A stretch of DNA of 64,000 bases from Arachis hypogaea (GCF_003086295.3 NC_092046.1:102527363-102591362); one strand, 5' to 3'; positions 44,126 through 56,422 are shown, counted from the stretch's first letter. A program made the numbers and translations. The notes: generated by a model from the letters alone, not told the origin.

Positions 44126-45133
44126 CAACACCAAACTTAAAGCTTGCTTATCCCTAAGCAAGTACTGGAACAAGAGAATGATGAATGGAATGCCAAGAGA
44201 AATGAGTCATTATTGTGGAAGTTATGTCCTTTGGTTTTATGGTGGTTTCATGCATAGCAACTTAGGTTCATTCCTTCACTGGCTTTCAGACCTTTATCAT
44301 GTCCTAGAACACCCACTTGATTGCATCCCATGAGACTTTTATTCATTGATCCTTTTTGTTATTTTAGGGCTTGTTTGTGTTCTTAGACTAGGTGCTCTGT
44401 GAGGGGGCGACTCTTTAAGATAAGCTTTCAGCCAGCACTCCCGAACCAGTTGGTTCAAGGTGCTAGGTGTTGAGACACCCCTAAGGACTTACTCCCTCAA
44501 GTCTCTTTCCCCCATACATACACACCACAGGCACAGGGTTTGTTTATTTTCTTTCCTTGAAGTCTTGGTGTCCAGCACCTCTTTGGGCTACTAAATGTTC
44601 TGTAGCAAAGATTGCTCTTGATAGTGGACTTTCAGCTGACAATCCCAGGTTAGTTAACCCAAGTTACCAGGTGATATGGCACCCCTGAGAGCTTAGTAAT
44701 CCAAGCAGATCTTTGGTACAAGAACACCACAGACACATCCCTCAAGACTCAAACCCTTGGTGCCTAGCCTCTTTTCTTGCTATTTTTCTTTTATTCTTCA
44801 ACTTTCATGTTTCTTTCCCTTTTTCTTATTAGGATCTTGTTATTTAGCTAGTCTCATGGGGTGTGTCTCAAGCATATGATTCAGGACAAATAGTTGTCTT
44901 CCCACCTTGTTGGTGAACCAACTTAGCTAACTTATGACCACATCACAAACTAAGGAATTTACTCCACAATATGAACTCCACTCTGGTCTTTGATAACACA
45001 CATTCTCTTTTTATTTGATTTAGAAAGGACAAGCATACAAGTAAGCATAGTAAGGATGCAGTGACATCTAGACAGCACACATATGACAAGAGCAAATAAG
45101 CAACATTAAACTCTAATTATCTAAATTAATGAG
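44126..45133 (-). other. 3' UTR of F, LTR-proximal part
   Basis: Non-coding. AAGTTTGGTGT (complement at 44128-44138) lies two bases from the LTR. The rest is moderately T-rich and corresponds to the 3' UTR of A. It ends at the ATGAG duplication of the solo LTR. Confidence 0.75.
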
Positions 45134-45573
45134 TGATAAACCACTATTTCATGGTTTATCTTGTGCTCAATTGAGTGATTTTTATCAACTCTTTACCCAC
45201 TTATTCATACTATTTGCATGGTTTTACATTTGCCTTCCTAATCATGTGTTTTGATTGAAAACATGCTTCTTTGGCCTTAAGTTTCCTATGTTTAATCCTC
45301 TCTTATTACCATTAGATGCCTTGATATGCATGTTAAGTGATTTCAGAGATTACAGGCCAGGAATGGCTCAGAGGATGGAAAGGAAGCATGCAAAAATGGA
45401 AGGAATACAAGAAGTTGGAGAAATTGCTAAGCTGTCTAGCCTGACCTCTTCGCACTCAAACGGCTATAACTTTAGCTACAGAGGTCTAAACGATGCGGTT
45501 CTAGTTGCGTTGGAGAGCTAACGTCCGGGGCTTCGATTTGATATATAATATGTCATAGTTTCTCTGACGCTAG

Positions 45574-45608
45574 GCGACGCGACCGCGTGCTCCATGCGGC
45601 CGCGTCGC
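45574..45608. repeat. CpG-rich hairpin in the solo LTR
   Basis: The left arm GCGACGCGACCGCG (45574-45587) pairs with the right arm at 45595-45608 (12 of 14 bases) around a seven-base loop. It lies about 95 bases upstream of the TATA box. Confidence 0.8.
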
Positions 45609-45701
45609 AGTGACGAAAATTCAGCATGTTTGAATTCGCAACCAGCGAATTCTGGGCTGTTTCTGACCCAGTTTTTGGCCCAGAAAACACAGATTAGAGG
45701 C

Positions 45702-45708
45702 TATAAAG
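45702..45708 (+). promoter_or_regulatory. TATA box of the solo LTR
   Basis: TATAAAG follows GAGGC and precedes TGGAGGAATGC. It is the only good TATA match in the middle of this LTR. Confidence 0.6.
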
Positions 45709-46644
45709 TGGAGGAATGCATCCATTCATAAAGAGGCTATTCATAATTCACAATTTTAGGAGTAGATGTAGTTTATAGAGAGAGAGGTTCTCTCCTCTCT
45801 CTTAGGATTAGGATTTACGACTTCTCTTAGTTTTAGGAGTGACTCTCAATCCCAGGTTCAATGTTCTTTTACTTTATATTTATCTCTTACTTTCAGATAC
45901 TTTAATGCTTATATTAGTTATGTTGCCTATTTGGCTTATGCTACATTCATGTTATGATTTTCTTTGAATTAATATTATTTGAGGTATTTTAGTTATTATT
46001 GCTTTCTTTTATTTACATGATTATTGCTTCCCATCTGAAGGCATTTTTATTCCAGTAGATTTACTTTTTCCCTTTTGGTTTTGGTTAAGAAATCAGTAAC
46101 TCAGGAGTTATCCAATTCAACAGCATAATTGATAATTGTTATCATGCCAATTGAATTGAACTTCAATAATCCCAATCTTTTCTTAGGAAATAAATAGGAT
46201 TCGAAGATCAAACTAATTAATCCCTTGACATTCCTTTGCTTTAGCAAAGGTTAACTAAGTGGAATTAAGATTCGACTTTCATTGTTATTGATAAGGATAA
46301 CTAAGTCTGGACTTCCAATTTCTCATACCTTGCCCAAAAGTCTGCTTTACAGTATTTATTTATTTTTAATTGCCATTTAAATTATTTGTCATATAACATA
46401 TTCCACACCTTACTTCCAAAACCCCAATTTACAAACTCATAACCAATAATAAGAACATACCTCCCTGCAATTCCTTGAGAAGACGACCCGAGGTTTAAAT
46501 ACTCGGTTATCAATTTTATAGGGGTTTGTTACTTATGATAACCAAAATGTTTGTAAGAAAGGTTGATTGCTTGGTTTAGTAACTATACTTGCAACGAGTA
46601 TTTACTATAACTTCTAAACCATCAATCTTCAGTTCTTCAATGAG

Positions 46645-47290
46645 AAACTATAAAATCAAGTTCCTTTGGACTTCCAAGTTTTAGCATTTTAAGTGTATGG
46701 AATTAAGTAACAACACAACCTTCGGGTGATGTTTTCTTGCTATCTCCTTGTTGTTCTCCTCCATAGTTTTTGCTCCTTCACTTCCTTGGATGATAGTGCA
46801 CCATGTCTTCAGAAGGTTCCTGCAAAGTTATTGGAAGTTACTTGTTTCCAAAGCACTTGAGACATAGTTAGCTTGCATGTATGCTTGCGAATTTCTGAAC
46901 TTAATTTGGTGTGTGAACACCAAACTTAGTTCTTTTGCCTAGTACAACAGATTGCTTACTTGCAGAGAGCCTCATATGTTATTATTAACAAAACAACCAT
47001 TAACTTCAGACTAAACTACTGCTAAGTGGTTCCCCTGATTGTTTGGAGCTAGCAATCTGTCATCGGAGTGTAGTGTGATTATAACTCATATCTTTGGTGG
47101 AACACGAAACTTAAAGCTACACTTTCACTCTTGGATTTGTTTTGGTGTGGAACACCAAACTTAGCTCCTAGCAATACAGGGGAAACAACTTGTGATTTTT
47201 ATTGAAATGACGATGAAAAAGAAACTACCTCAGGTTGGGTTGCCGCCCAACAAAGCGCTCTTTTAGCGTCGCTAGCTCGACGATTCCTCA
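46645..47290 (-). other. 3' UTR of F, pol-proximal part
   Basis: Non-coding. Complements of AAGTTTGGTGT lie at 46917 and 47152, each next to a second partial copy in the opposite sense, which forms an inverted pair as in A. The GGTTGGGTTGCCGCCCAAC phrase just after the pol stop is the complement of the phrase seen after pol in A. Confidence 0.75.
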
Positions 47291-48438
47291 TTACTTGAGA
47301 TGATACTTCACTTTGGGGTTTTCCCCCATGTTGCCCAGGTAGTGTTTGAGCCTTTGTCCGTTCATAGTGAAAGTCCTCTCCGAACTTTTATCCATGATTT
47401 CTATGTGCCCATATGGCGAGACCTTTGTGACAAGGAAGGGTCCTGACCACCTTGACTTGAGTTTGCCAGGGAACAGTCTCAATTTGGAGTTGTAAAGGAG
47501 TACTTGCTGCCCCTTTTCGAAACTCCTTGGTGCCAGATGCAGGTCATGTCTTCTCTTCGCCTTTTCTTTATAAATCTTGGCATTTTCATAGGCTTGAGAT
47601 CTAAATTCCTCCATCTCTTGCAGCTGCAGGATCCTCTTTGCACCAGCAGCAATGCTGTCAAAATTTAGTATCTTAAGAGCCTAGAGAGCTTTGTGTTCCA
47701 GCTCCAGTGGTAAATGACAAGCTTTCCCATACACCAGTTGATATGGGGACATTCCAAGTGGAGTTTTGAATGCTGTTCTGTATGCCCAAAGAGCATCATC
47801 CAGCTTCTTCGACCAATCCTTTCTTGATGCACCCACAATCTTTTCCAGAATCCTTTTTAGCTCTCTGTTGGATATCTCAGTTTGCCCGCTTGTTTGGGGA
47901 TGGTAAGGAGTGGCCACCTTGTGTTTTACCCCATATCGTAGGAGAAGAGCTTCTAGTGGTCTGTTACAAAAATGGCTCCCTCCATCACTGATGAGTGCGT
48001 GGAACTCCAAATCGGCTAAAGATATTCTTCCTAAGGAAGTTCATGACCACCTTGTTATCATTCGTTGGAGTTGCAATAGCCTCCACCCACTTGGAAACGT
48101 AATCCACTGCCACCAAGATGTACTTGTTTGAATATGAAGTTGGGAATGGTCCCATGAAATTGATTCCCCACACATCAAACAGTTCTAATTCTAAGATGAA
48201 ATTTTGTGGCATCTCATTTCTCTTGGGCAAGTTTCCAGCTCTTTGACACTCATTGCAGTTCTTTGCTAGTTCTTTGGCATCTTTGAAAAGGGTGGGCCAA
48301 AAAAATCCGCTTTGTAACACTTTGGCTGCAGTTCTCTCCCCTCCAAAATGGCCTCCATAACATGAGCCGTGGTAGTTCCACAGGACCTCTCGTCCCTCTT
48401 CTTCTGAAACACATCTCCTCAGGATTCCATCTGAACAC
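47291..48438 (-). pseudogene. Element F integrase
   Basis: The zinc-finger region reads [15 protein letters not shown] and CNECQRAGN. The first catalytic site reads [11 protein letters not shown], where A has GIDFMG, so the first aspartate is asparagine. A frameshift near 48000 follows FGVPR. The next frame holds LISDGGSHF (D) and SGQTEIS (E). A TAG near 47681 (W expected) follows before the C-terminal part with [10 protein letters not shown] and the stop at 47291. It cannot be active as it stands. Confidence 0.9.
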
Positions 48439-48461
48439 TTCTTGAAGAGATATGGCTCATC

Positions 48462-49967
48462 CTAGACAAAATACTTTGCATCATTTAGGAGTTTTCTTTT
48501 TTGATGTTTATTGATCTCTAGAGGTAAAGCCCCAGTTGCTTTGAAATTGGCAATGTCTGCAAACCATGGTGCTTTGTGAACTGCCATCAACTGCTCATCA
48601 GGGAAGAGCTCATTTACACTTGTATCATGTGTTACACCTTCATCCTGAGGGATTTTGGATAGGTGATCCGCTACCTTGTTCTCCACTCCTTTCTTGTCTC
48701 TGATTTCAATATTGAATTCCTGCAACAATAAGATCCATCTTATTAGTCTCGGTTTTGATTCTTGCTTGGCAAACAAATATTTAAGTGCTGTGTGATCTAT
48801 GAAAACAATCACTTTAGCACCAATGAGGTATGATCTAAACTTGTCAAATGCAAAAACTATTGCTAGCAACTCCTTTTCAGTAGTGGTATAATTTCTTTGA
48901 GTATCATTTAGGACTTTGCTAGCATAGTATATCACCTGGACTAAGTTATCTTTCCTCTGCCCTAACACTGCCCTAACTGCAAAGTCAGATGCATCACACA
49001 TCAATTCAAAGGGTAAGTTCCAATTAGGTGGGGAAATGATGGGGGCAGAGGACAATCTTTTTTTCAAATTCTCGAATGCTTACATGCATGTTTCATCGAA
49101 GATAAATGGTGTATCAGATACAAGGAGATTGCTCAAGGGCTTGGCTATCTTTGAAAAGTCTTTAATAAATCTTCTGTAAAAGCCAGCATGCCCTAAAAAG
49201 CTTCTAATTACCTTGACATCACTAGGTGGAGGAAGTTTTTCAATAAGTTCCACTTTAGCTCTGTCCACCTTAATGCCTTGGTTAGAAACCTTATGGCCAA
49301 GGACTGTTCCTCCTGTCACCATAAAGTGACATTTCTCCCAGCTCAAGACCAGATTGGTCTCTTGGCACCTTTTCAATACCAAGGCTAGGTGATTCAGGCA
49401 GCTAGGAAAGGAATCTCTGAATACCGAGAAATCATCCATAAAAACTTTAATGAATTTCTCTATCATATCTGAGAAGATAGAAAGCATGCAGCGTTGGAAA
49501 GTTGCCGGCGCATTACATAGCCCAAATGGCATGCGCCTGTAGGCAAACACTCCATATGGGCAAGTGAATAAGGTTTTCTCTTGGTCTCTAGGATCAACCA
49601 CTATTTGGTTATATCCTGAATAACCGTCGAGAAAACAATAATATGCGTGTCCTGCGAGTCTTTCCAACATCTGATCCACGAATGGGAGGGGGAAATGGTT
49701 CTTTCGTGTAGCCTCATTGAGTTTCTGGTAGTCTATGCACATCCGCCATCCTATGACGGTCCTTGTAGGAATTAGTTCATTATTCTCATTGTGGACTACA
49801 GTGATCCTTCCTTTTTTGGGCACCACATGCACGGGGCTGACCCAGGGGCTGTCTGAAATCGGGTAGATTACCCCTCCTTGCCATAACTTCATAACTTCTT
49901 TCTGCACCACTTCCTTCATGATTGGGTTCAGCCTCCTTTGGGATTGAATGGATGGTTGTTGCATCAT
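48462..49967 (-). pseudogene. Element F RT and RNase H
   Basis: RT begins IQSQRRLNPIMKEVVQKEV after a frameshift from the protease frame. It holds VSPVHVVPKKG, the first aspartate in FLDGYSGYN (residue 114 from 49967) and FMDD (176-179), the methionine-containing variant of the YxDD box. A stop at 49080 (after DETCM, where CAG or similar is expected) interrupts it. The RNase H frame (49067-48462) has [31 protein letters not shown] and [10 protein letters not shown], then VADHLSK. A TAG (W expected) closes it at 48462. Confidence 0.9.
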
Positions 49968-52710
49968 CTTCCAACAGTATTTTATGCATGCATATGGCCG
50001 AACTAATTCCTTTCAAGTCAGCGAGGGTCCATTCAATGGCATCCTTATGCTTTTGCAACACTTGGAGTAATTCATCCTCTTGATCTTGGCTGAGGGATGA
50101 GTTTATGATCACCAGGTAGCTTTCATTCTCTCCTAAGTATGCATATTTGAGAGTGGGTGGTAGTGCCTTGAGTTCAAGTTTGGGTACTTCTAACTTTTCA
50201 TTCTCTTCCTTTGGTGCACCTTGTATATGCATCTCTGCTGTCGCAACCTCTTCACTAGACGTTAATCCCTCTTCTATTAATCCTTCAGGTTCTTCTTCTT
50301 CAAAACTCTCCTGCATTGCATCTTCCAGTGAGTCCAACTTCATACATTCTCCCCATTGTTCTGGTGGGTAACTCATGGCCTTGAACACATTGAATGTTAT
50401 CTTTTCATTGTGTAATCTCAAGGTGAGATCACCTTTTTGGACATCAATGACAGCTCCAGCAGTAGCTAAGAACGGTCTTCCCAGGATGATGGAGGCTTTG
50501 GCTTCCTCCTGCATGTCCAATACCACAAAGTCTGCTGGGAAAATAAAATCCCCCACCTTCACCAGTAAATCTTCCACTATACCATGAGGGAACTTGAACG
50601 ATCGGTCTGCCAGTTGTATGGCCATTTTTGCTGGCTTAGCCTCCTCGATCTTCATTTTTCTCATCATAGCTACTGACATCAGATTTATGTTGGCTCCTAA
50701 GTCACATAGAGCTTTCTCCACTGTGATCTCCCCTATAATACAAGGGATCTGGAAGATCCCAGGATCCTTCAGTTTCTGGGGTAGTTTATGCTGAATGATA
50801 GCACTACATTCTTCGGTCAGTATCACAGTCTCGTTGCTCTTCCAACTTCTCTTCTTAGTCATCAATTCCTTTAAGAACTTGGCATAGAACGGCATTTGCT
50901 CTATTGCTTCAGCAAAGGGTATGTTAATCTGTAATTTCTTGAAGATTTCTAAAAATCTGGAGAACTGGCTGTCATCCCCCTTCTTCTTCAGTTATTGAGG
51001 ATATGGTACTTTCGGAACATATGGCTTCAGCTCTCCTTCCTTTTGACGTGAGTTGGAGGTGGGGATTTGAGCTTCATCTTGTTCCTCCTTCTTTCCAACT
51101 GAATCTTTCTCTTGGGGTTGCTTGGGAGTCTCCTTCAATTCTTTTCCACTTCTGAGGGTTATAGCCTGATACTTCTCCCTTTGGTTTGAGTCTGCATCAC
51201 TGCGAGGGTTGTGGCTAGAAATTCTCTTGAATAGGTAGCCAATTTGTGTCTCAAATTTCTTGATTGCAGCATCTTGATTCTGCATATTGGACTGCACTTC
51301 TTCTCGGAATGCCTTTCTGTCTTGAATCTCTTTGCATATGCCCTCAAGCATAGTCTCAATTTTGGAGAGTCTATCTTCAGATGAGGGTGAGTTGAGAGTG
51401 GAGGGGTGAGTTTGGTTATTCTGGTTTTGGTATGGATGTGGAGAGGTGTTGTTAGGGTGGTGTTGATATGATCTTTGTGCGGAATGTTGGTGAGCTGCAT
51501 GGTTGTTGGGGTTGTGACGTCTCTGATCTTGGTTTTGATCTTGTTGATTTCCCCACCCAAAGTTTGGGTGATTCCTCCATCCAGGGTTGTAGGTTTTGGA
51601 GTATGGATCATGGGTTTGCCTGGGTGAGTTTCCAATGTAATTGGCTTGTTCTTGCTCCTCCTCTGCCTCAGCATTCACTCCCTCTTGGGTTGCTAATGAG
51701 GTGGTGATTGCTGCTACTTGGTTCCTCTCCATCTTCTTGGTGAGGTCAGCCAGCTACTTGGTAATAAGCTTATTTTGGGCCAACAGTGCATCCACATTGT
51801 TCAGCTCCATCACTCCTCTAGTGTTGCCTCTTTCAGAAGCATAGAAGTAGTCATTCTCAGCTACAGTTTCAATGACATCTATGGCTTCTTCAATGGTCTT
51901 CTTCTTGTTAAGAGATCCCCCGGATGAATGGTCTACTGCCTTCTTTGATTCATAAAAAAGGCCTTCATAGAAAATATGTAGCTGCACCCATTCATTAAAC
52001 ATATCTGATGGACACCTTCTTGTCAGGTCCTTAAACCTCTCCCATGCTTCATATAGAGTCTCACCATCCTGCTGCCTGAATGTTTGTACCTCAGCTCTCA
52101 GCTTGTTAATCCGTTGAGGAGGATAGAATCTTGCCAAGAATTTGTTTATCACATCTTCCCAGGTTGCTAAACTCTCCTTTGGAAAGGATTCCAGCCATTT
52201 AGATGCCTTGTCCTTGAGTGAAAAAGGGAAGAGAAGTAGTCTATAGGTGTCAGGATGAACACCATTGGACTTCACAGTATCATATATCCTCAGGAAGGTG
52301 GTTAGATGTTGATTGGGGTCTTCTTAGACACTCCCTCCGAATGAACAGTTGTTCTGAACAAGGGTGATGAGCTGTGGCTTTAGTTGAAAGTTGTTGGCAT
52401 GTATGGTTGGCCTTTGGATGCTACTCCTACAGTTTCCTGGGTTTCGGTTGATGTAAGAACCCAGAACTCTTCTTTCTTGCCCAGCATGATTTGCTAGACC
52501 CTCTCTGCCATGGTTGTGAGCCTCCTCTTCATGATGGTTCTCCATGTTTTCATCCATGTCTGGTTCAAAATATTCTTCCTCTTTCTCAGCACCAACTACT
52601 CTATTTCCTCTTGCTTCCCTCCTTAATCTAAGGAAGGTCCTCTCAGGTTCAGAATCAAATGAAGTTGAAGCCCGGCTTCTTCTTCTTGTCATACAACTAA
52701 CAAGGCACAA
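49786..52710 (-). pseudogene. Element F gag and protease
   Basis: One frame runs from about 52701 (MTRRRSRASTSFDSEPERT) to 49786 with in-frame stops near 52323, 51753 and 50991. Gag has FQLKPQLITLVQNNCSF, FSLKDKASKWLESFPKESL and FLARFYPPQRINKLRAE, then a Q/N/H-rich region with NPGWRNHPNFGWG and no zinc knuckle. The protease site is ALCDLGANINLMSVA, followed by ILGRPFLATAGAVID. The frame is lost near 49965, and RT continues in another frame. The gag architecture is shared with D and E. Confidence 0.9.
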
Positions 52711-52978
52711 GCAAGGAACTAGATGCAGAGACTACTCTTGTTAGAAATTCTGTTAGTGTGAGTGATGCAATATATCAAACAGTTAGTGGGTTAGTGGACT
52801 GAATCGTAAAAAACTAAGAAAATAGGTAGTGGGAAGGGAAGAAAATAACTGAATAGAAAGTAAATTACTCAAATGAACTTAAATCAAACAAAAAAGAAAA
52901 AAAAATGCTCAATCTAGTTATCCTCCAATTTAATCATTGTTGATACAAAATCAATCCCCGGCAACGGCACCATAAACT
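52711..52978 (-). other. Leader and primer binding site of F
   Basis: The leader of F is short (under 300 bases), unlike the 1.8 kb leaders of D and E. The primer site on the minus strand at 52955-52972 reads TGGTGCCGTTGCCGGGGA, one mismatch from the tRNA-Asp complement, six bases from the LTR. Confidence 0.88.
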
Positions 52979-55329
52979 TGATGCACACGGAAACTTGTCT
53001 CTCAACAATTTTCCTTCGGCAAGTGTACCGAATTGTCGTCAAGTAAAAACTCACAATAGAGTGAGGTCGAATCCCACAGGGATTGATTGGTCAAGCAACT
53101 TTAATTAGAGGAATGTTCTAGTTAAGCGAAGTAGAATTTGGTTTGAGTGTTGCAGGAAATTAAATGGCAAGAAAGTAGATAGCAGAAAATGTAAATGCCG
53201 AAAGTAAAGAGCTGAAAGTAAATGGCGGAATGTGAATTGCAGAATTTAAATGGGAATGGGGAAGATGCTCATAAAAGTAAATTACAGAAATTAAAGAGAA
53301 TGGGTAAGATCAGAGATGGGGATTCATTGGGCTTAGGAGATGTTGCATTCTCCGGATCAAATTCATTTTCATTTCTTCCTCAATCAATGCATTCATTGAT
53401 CTCCTTGGCAATCTTAAGTGATCGAATTCCAATTCCTTGGCAATTCAATCTCTCAAATCTTGATCAATAGCCAATTCCTTGGTCAATTGCTCATGAGAAG
53501 AGATGAAGTATGGTCATTGATTATACCACATGCATTCCCAAATCAAGTGTTGGTAGGATTATAGTCACCATATCCAACCAAACCCAATTTGGTCCAATAT
53601 GAGAAAGCATTTCTAGCATGATCTCTTCATTCCTCTTCCAAGGTTCAGAAGAGATCCAAGTATGAATAGCTTCTTTTCCAAGATAACTACCCAATTGGAT
53701 GAAGATTGAAAGCTTTCTAGTAAAATCAAGAGAAAAGATAGAAAAAGAGTAATGAAAACTAGTATTGATCCATCAAATTACAACAGAGCTCCCTAACCCA
53801 ATGAAAGGGGTATAGTTGTTCATAGCTCTGGAAATAGAAAACAAAGATCGAGAATACATCATGAAAATTAGAACCAGAAGTGCAGAGAAAGTAAATTATA
53901 CAGGGAGTAGTTTCCAATTTCCAATCCCCCCAAAAGCTCTTTTCCTAATTCAAAACTACCCCTATATATACTACTCTTCTGATCTTCTAGTTGGTTCTTT
54001 AAGTCTTGGATATGGGCCTTTGGATCTTGAGTTTGAAGCAGTTATCTTCTGCAGTGGGCTTAGCTTTACTTGAAGAGAGAAAGTGTGAAGTAGGCAGGGT
54101 GTTTAGCTCAGGACGTTAGTGGCGTTAACGTTAAGTGAGAGTGTGGGTTCGAGAACGTTAGTGACAATCACCTTTATCACTAACGTTCCTCACCCAGGGA
54201 TGGTCCACGTTAACTTCAACATTAGTGGCACTAACGTGACCACTAACGTTGCCTCTTGGTCCTTCGTACACGTTATTGGGACTCACCTTTCCCAATAACG
54301 TTGAGAGTCTTCCCTTCCCCCTACGTTAGAGTCCACGTTAACTAGGTTAACGTGGCTCTTAACATAAGCTTGCCAATCCTTCGAGAATGTTAGTGACACT
54401 TACCTTTGTCACTAACGTTCCAATGTGCCCCTACTTCCCACGTTAGAGTCCACGTTAACTAGGTTAACGTGGCTTCTAACGTAGCAATGATAGCCATTTC
54501 CAATGTTAGTGACAAAGGTGAGTGTCACTAACGTTGGCTCATCATTCCCTTATCCACGTTAGCTTCCACGTTAACTAAGTTAACGTGGGACTTAACGTTT
54601 CTCACATTGGCTCATTCCAACGTTAGTGACAAAGGTGAGTGTCACTAATGTTGGCGATTCTTGCTCCCTCCACGTTAGCCTCCACGTTAACTAAGTTAAC
54701 GTGGGAGTTAACGTGGCTCATTGTGGCTTAGCTCAACGTTAGTGACAAAGGTAAGTGTCACTAACGTTGGCTTCTCTTTTGCTTCTCAACGTTAGAGTCC
54801 ACGTTAACTGAGTTAACATGGCTCTTAACGTGGCCAATTGTGAGCTTGGTCCAACGTTAGTGACAAAGGTAAGTGTCACTAACGTTGGCTTCATTTCTTT
54901 CTTCCACGTTAAAGTTCACGTTAACTTAGTTAACGTGACTCTTAACGTGGGCTATTATGGCTTCGAGGGCGTTATTGGCGATTACTTTTCTCATTAACTT
55001 TGCAAGTTAGCTCCCATTCCACGTTAGAGGTCACGTTAGTTAGACTAACGTGGCTGCTAACGTGGTTCTTCCTTGCTTCCTTTGTCCTGAAATCAAGCAA
55101 TAAAGTGCATCAAAGCTCTAGTCCTAGTCATGGGGAATGCATCATCCAATTTGTCATTAAATTCATGCAAAATCCTCATGAAATCATGTAAAGTGCACAA
55201 TGTATGCTTAAATCAAGATGTAAGTGAAATTCTACCCAAAACTTGCTTATTCCCTAAGAAAATGCATGAAACTACCCTAAAAACAATAAAGAAAAAGTCA
55301 GTGAAACAGGCCAAAATGCCCTGGCATCA
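52979..55329 (-). repeat. 5' LTR of element F
   Basis: It runs from TGATGCACACGG to CCCTGGCATCA in plus-strand reading. The TATATATA box is at 53963-53970 and the palindrome array at 54112-55063. Arm changes between the two LTR copies are few; examples are single C/T changes in CACGTTA units, typical of methylated cytosine decay. Confidence 0.94.
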
Positions 55330-55534
55330 TAGCGCCAGAAGTCTGGAGGGGGATCAACTAAACGGACCTGAGGCGTAGGGATCATCTTCTTCGGCCCGGC
55401 AGCATTCAAAAAGGGCTTCTTGGGAGGAATCTGGGAAGATCCTTCCCCAACAACTTTACCCGAGATGTGCTGCACTACTGTAGCCTTCCTCACCCTCTTA
55501 AAGGCCTTCATAGATTCGTTGTTTTTAATCATCT
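55330..55534 (-). pseudogene. Antisense accessory ORF of C, 5' part of exon 2
   Basis: After a predicted acceptor (TATTTTCAG, ending at 55535) the minus strand reads MIKNNESMKAFKRVRKATVVQ and VGEGSSQIPP, then PTPQVRLVDPPP. This aligns with 7431-7620 of B. It is cut by element F at 55329. A one-base excess near 55345 shifts the frame before the insertion point. Confidence 0.85.
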
Positions 55535-55632
55535 CTGAAAATACATAAGAAATCAAGTTATAAACTGGAAGAAAAAATGAGCTCGAAAAGAATTAAACAA
55601 CTACGGCAAATATCAAGGAAGTCGACCCCTGC
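55535..55632 (-). other. Predicted intron in the antisense ORF of C (98 bases)
   Basis: It is at the same codon and phase as the 83-base intron in B. The donor is GAACTGG/GCAGGG, a GC instead of GT, and the acceptor is TATTTTCAG/AGATG. GC-AG introns exist in plants, so it may be usable, or the donor may be decayed. Confidence 0.6.
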
Positions 55633-56422
55633 CCAGTTCAGTACTGAGAAGTAAAGAATCTCCTAAAAATTTCTTAGTATCAAGATGGGGAGGCTGCCCC
55701 AATTTTCTTCTAACATAGTTACAAAAGCTTGCTCAACATCGTCCAACATCTCTCAGGTGTACCTAGACACCACTACATTCCTTTGCCATTCTAAAGGAAA
55801 GCTGGGCTCGCCATTCTCATCCAAAAAGAAAGGTCGAGCTCCTTCAACAGCTCGGACCTTAAAAAGGTAATTCTTAAAATTCCTGAAAGACTCATCATAC
55901 ATGGAAAAAACTTTGTGTCCCTGGGCAGACCTGAAAGAAATCCAAGAAGCTTTCTTTTTGGTGGTCCCAGGCTTGGTCAACACAAAGAGGTACAGAAAGA
56001 GGGTTTGAGAAAGTTTAACATCAAATTCTTGACAAAGCAATTGAAAAATTTTGATAAATCCCCACGAGTTTGGATGAAGATGTGATGGAGCTACGTTACA
56101 CGACCACAACAGGTCAGTCTCAAGAGGGGTAAAATGAAGAGTAATGTTCATCTGGCTAAAAAAGAAGTCGTACACATAAAAGAAGGGACGCTCCCCCTGG
56201 GTCGGAATAGGGAAACAAACCCTTTCATCAGAATCAGGTGCCACCAATTCATAATTGTTCTCTTGATCCCGATTACTACAGATTCGATGATGTTTTCTAA
56301 GCTCCGCACAGAATTCAGAGTCAGCTAGAGAAACACACAGCAGGACAAGAGAGTCCAGCCAATCGGACATACCCTCAGGAAACCTTGGAAGACGTCTCGA
56401 CAATATTTTTGCGAGAAGACAT
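55633..56422 (-). pseudogene. Antisense accessory ORF of C, exon 1
   Basis: ATG at 56422 gives MSSRKNIVET. An extra T near 56375 shifts the frame, which then reads PEGMSDWLDSLVLLCVSLADSEFCAEL, PFFYVYDFFF and ETDLLWSCNVAPSHLHPNSW. A TGA near 55753 (R or A expected, after VSRYT) and a shift near 55700 follow. It is about as long as exon 1 of B. The ATG is only 44 bases from the LTR of C, so the antisense transcript probably starts in that LTR. Confidence 0.87.

Larger units (their letters stand above)
45134..46639 (+). mobile_element. Solo LTR of a different gypsy-type family, inserted in F
   Basis: The 1506-base sequence starts TGATAAACCACT and ends AGTTCTTCA. It is flanked by a perfect five-base duplication ATGAG (45129-45133 and 46640-46644). 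It contains a TATA box at 45702, a CpG-rich hairpin at 45574-45608 and a U5-like phrase GAAGACGACCCGAGG. There is no internal domain, so it is a solo LTR left by recombination between two LTRs. The orientation follows from the TATA box. The short ORF at 45255-45521 is not supported. Confidence 0.9.
41776..55329 (-). mobile_element. Element F: full-length Athila-type retrotransposon
   Basis: LTRs at 41776-44125 and 52979-55329, a tRNA-Asp-like primer site and a gag-pol polyprotein define a 13.6 kb minus-strand element (about 12 kb without its own insert). The flanking five bases, TATCG (41771-41775) and TAGCG (55330-55334), match at four positions and are the probable target-site duplication. 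It interrupts the antisense ORF of C and is itself interrupted by a solo LTR in its 3' UTR. Confidence 0.93.

Noticed and set aside
43926..44333. 135-residue ORF across the LTR/3' UTR border of F
   Set aside because: It spans an LTR end, and the same LTR sequence at 55130 gives a different, shorter ORF.
45255..45521. 88-residue ORF in the solo LTR
   Set aside because: It lies upstream of the LTR TATA box and has no domain; solo LTRs of this kind do not code.
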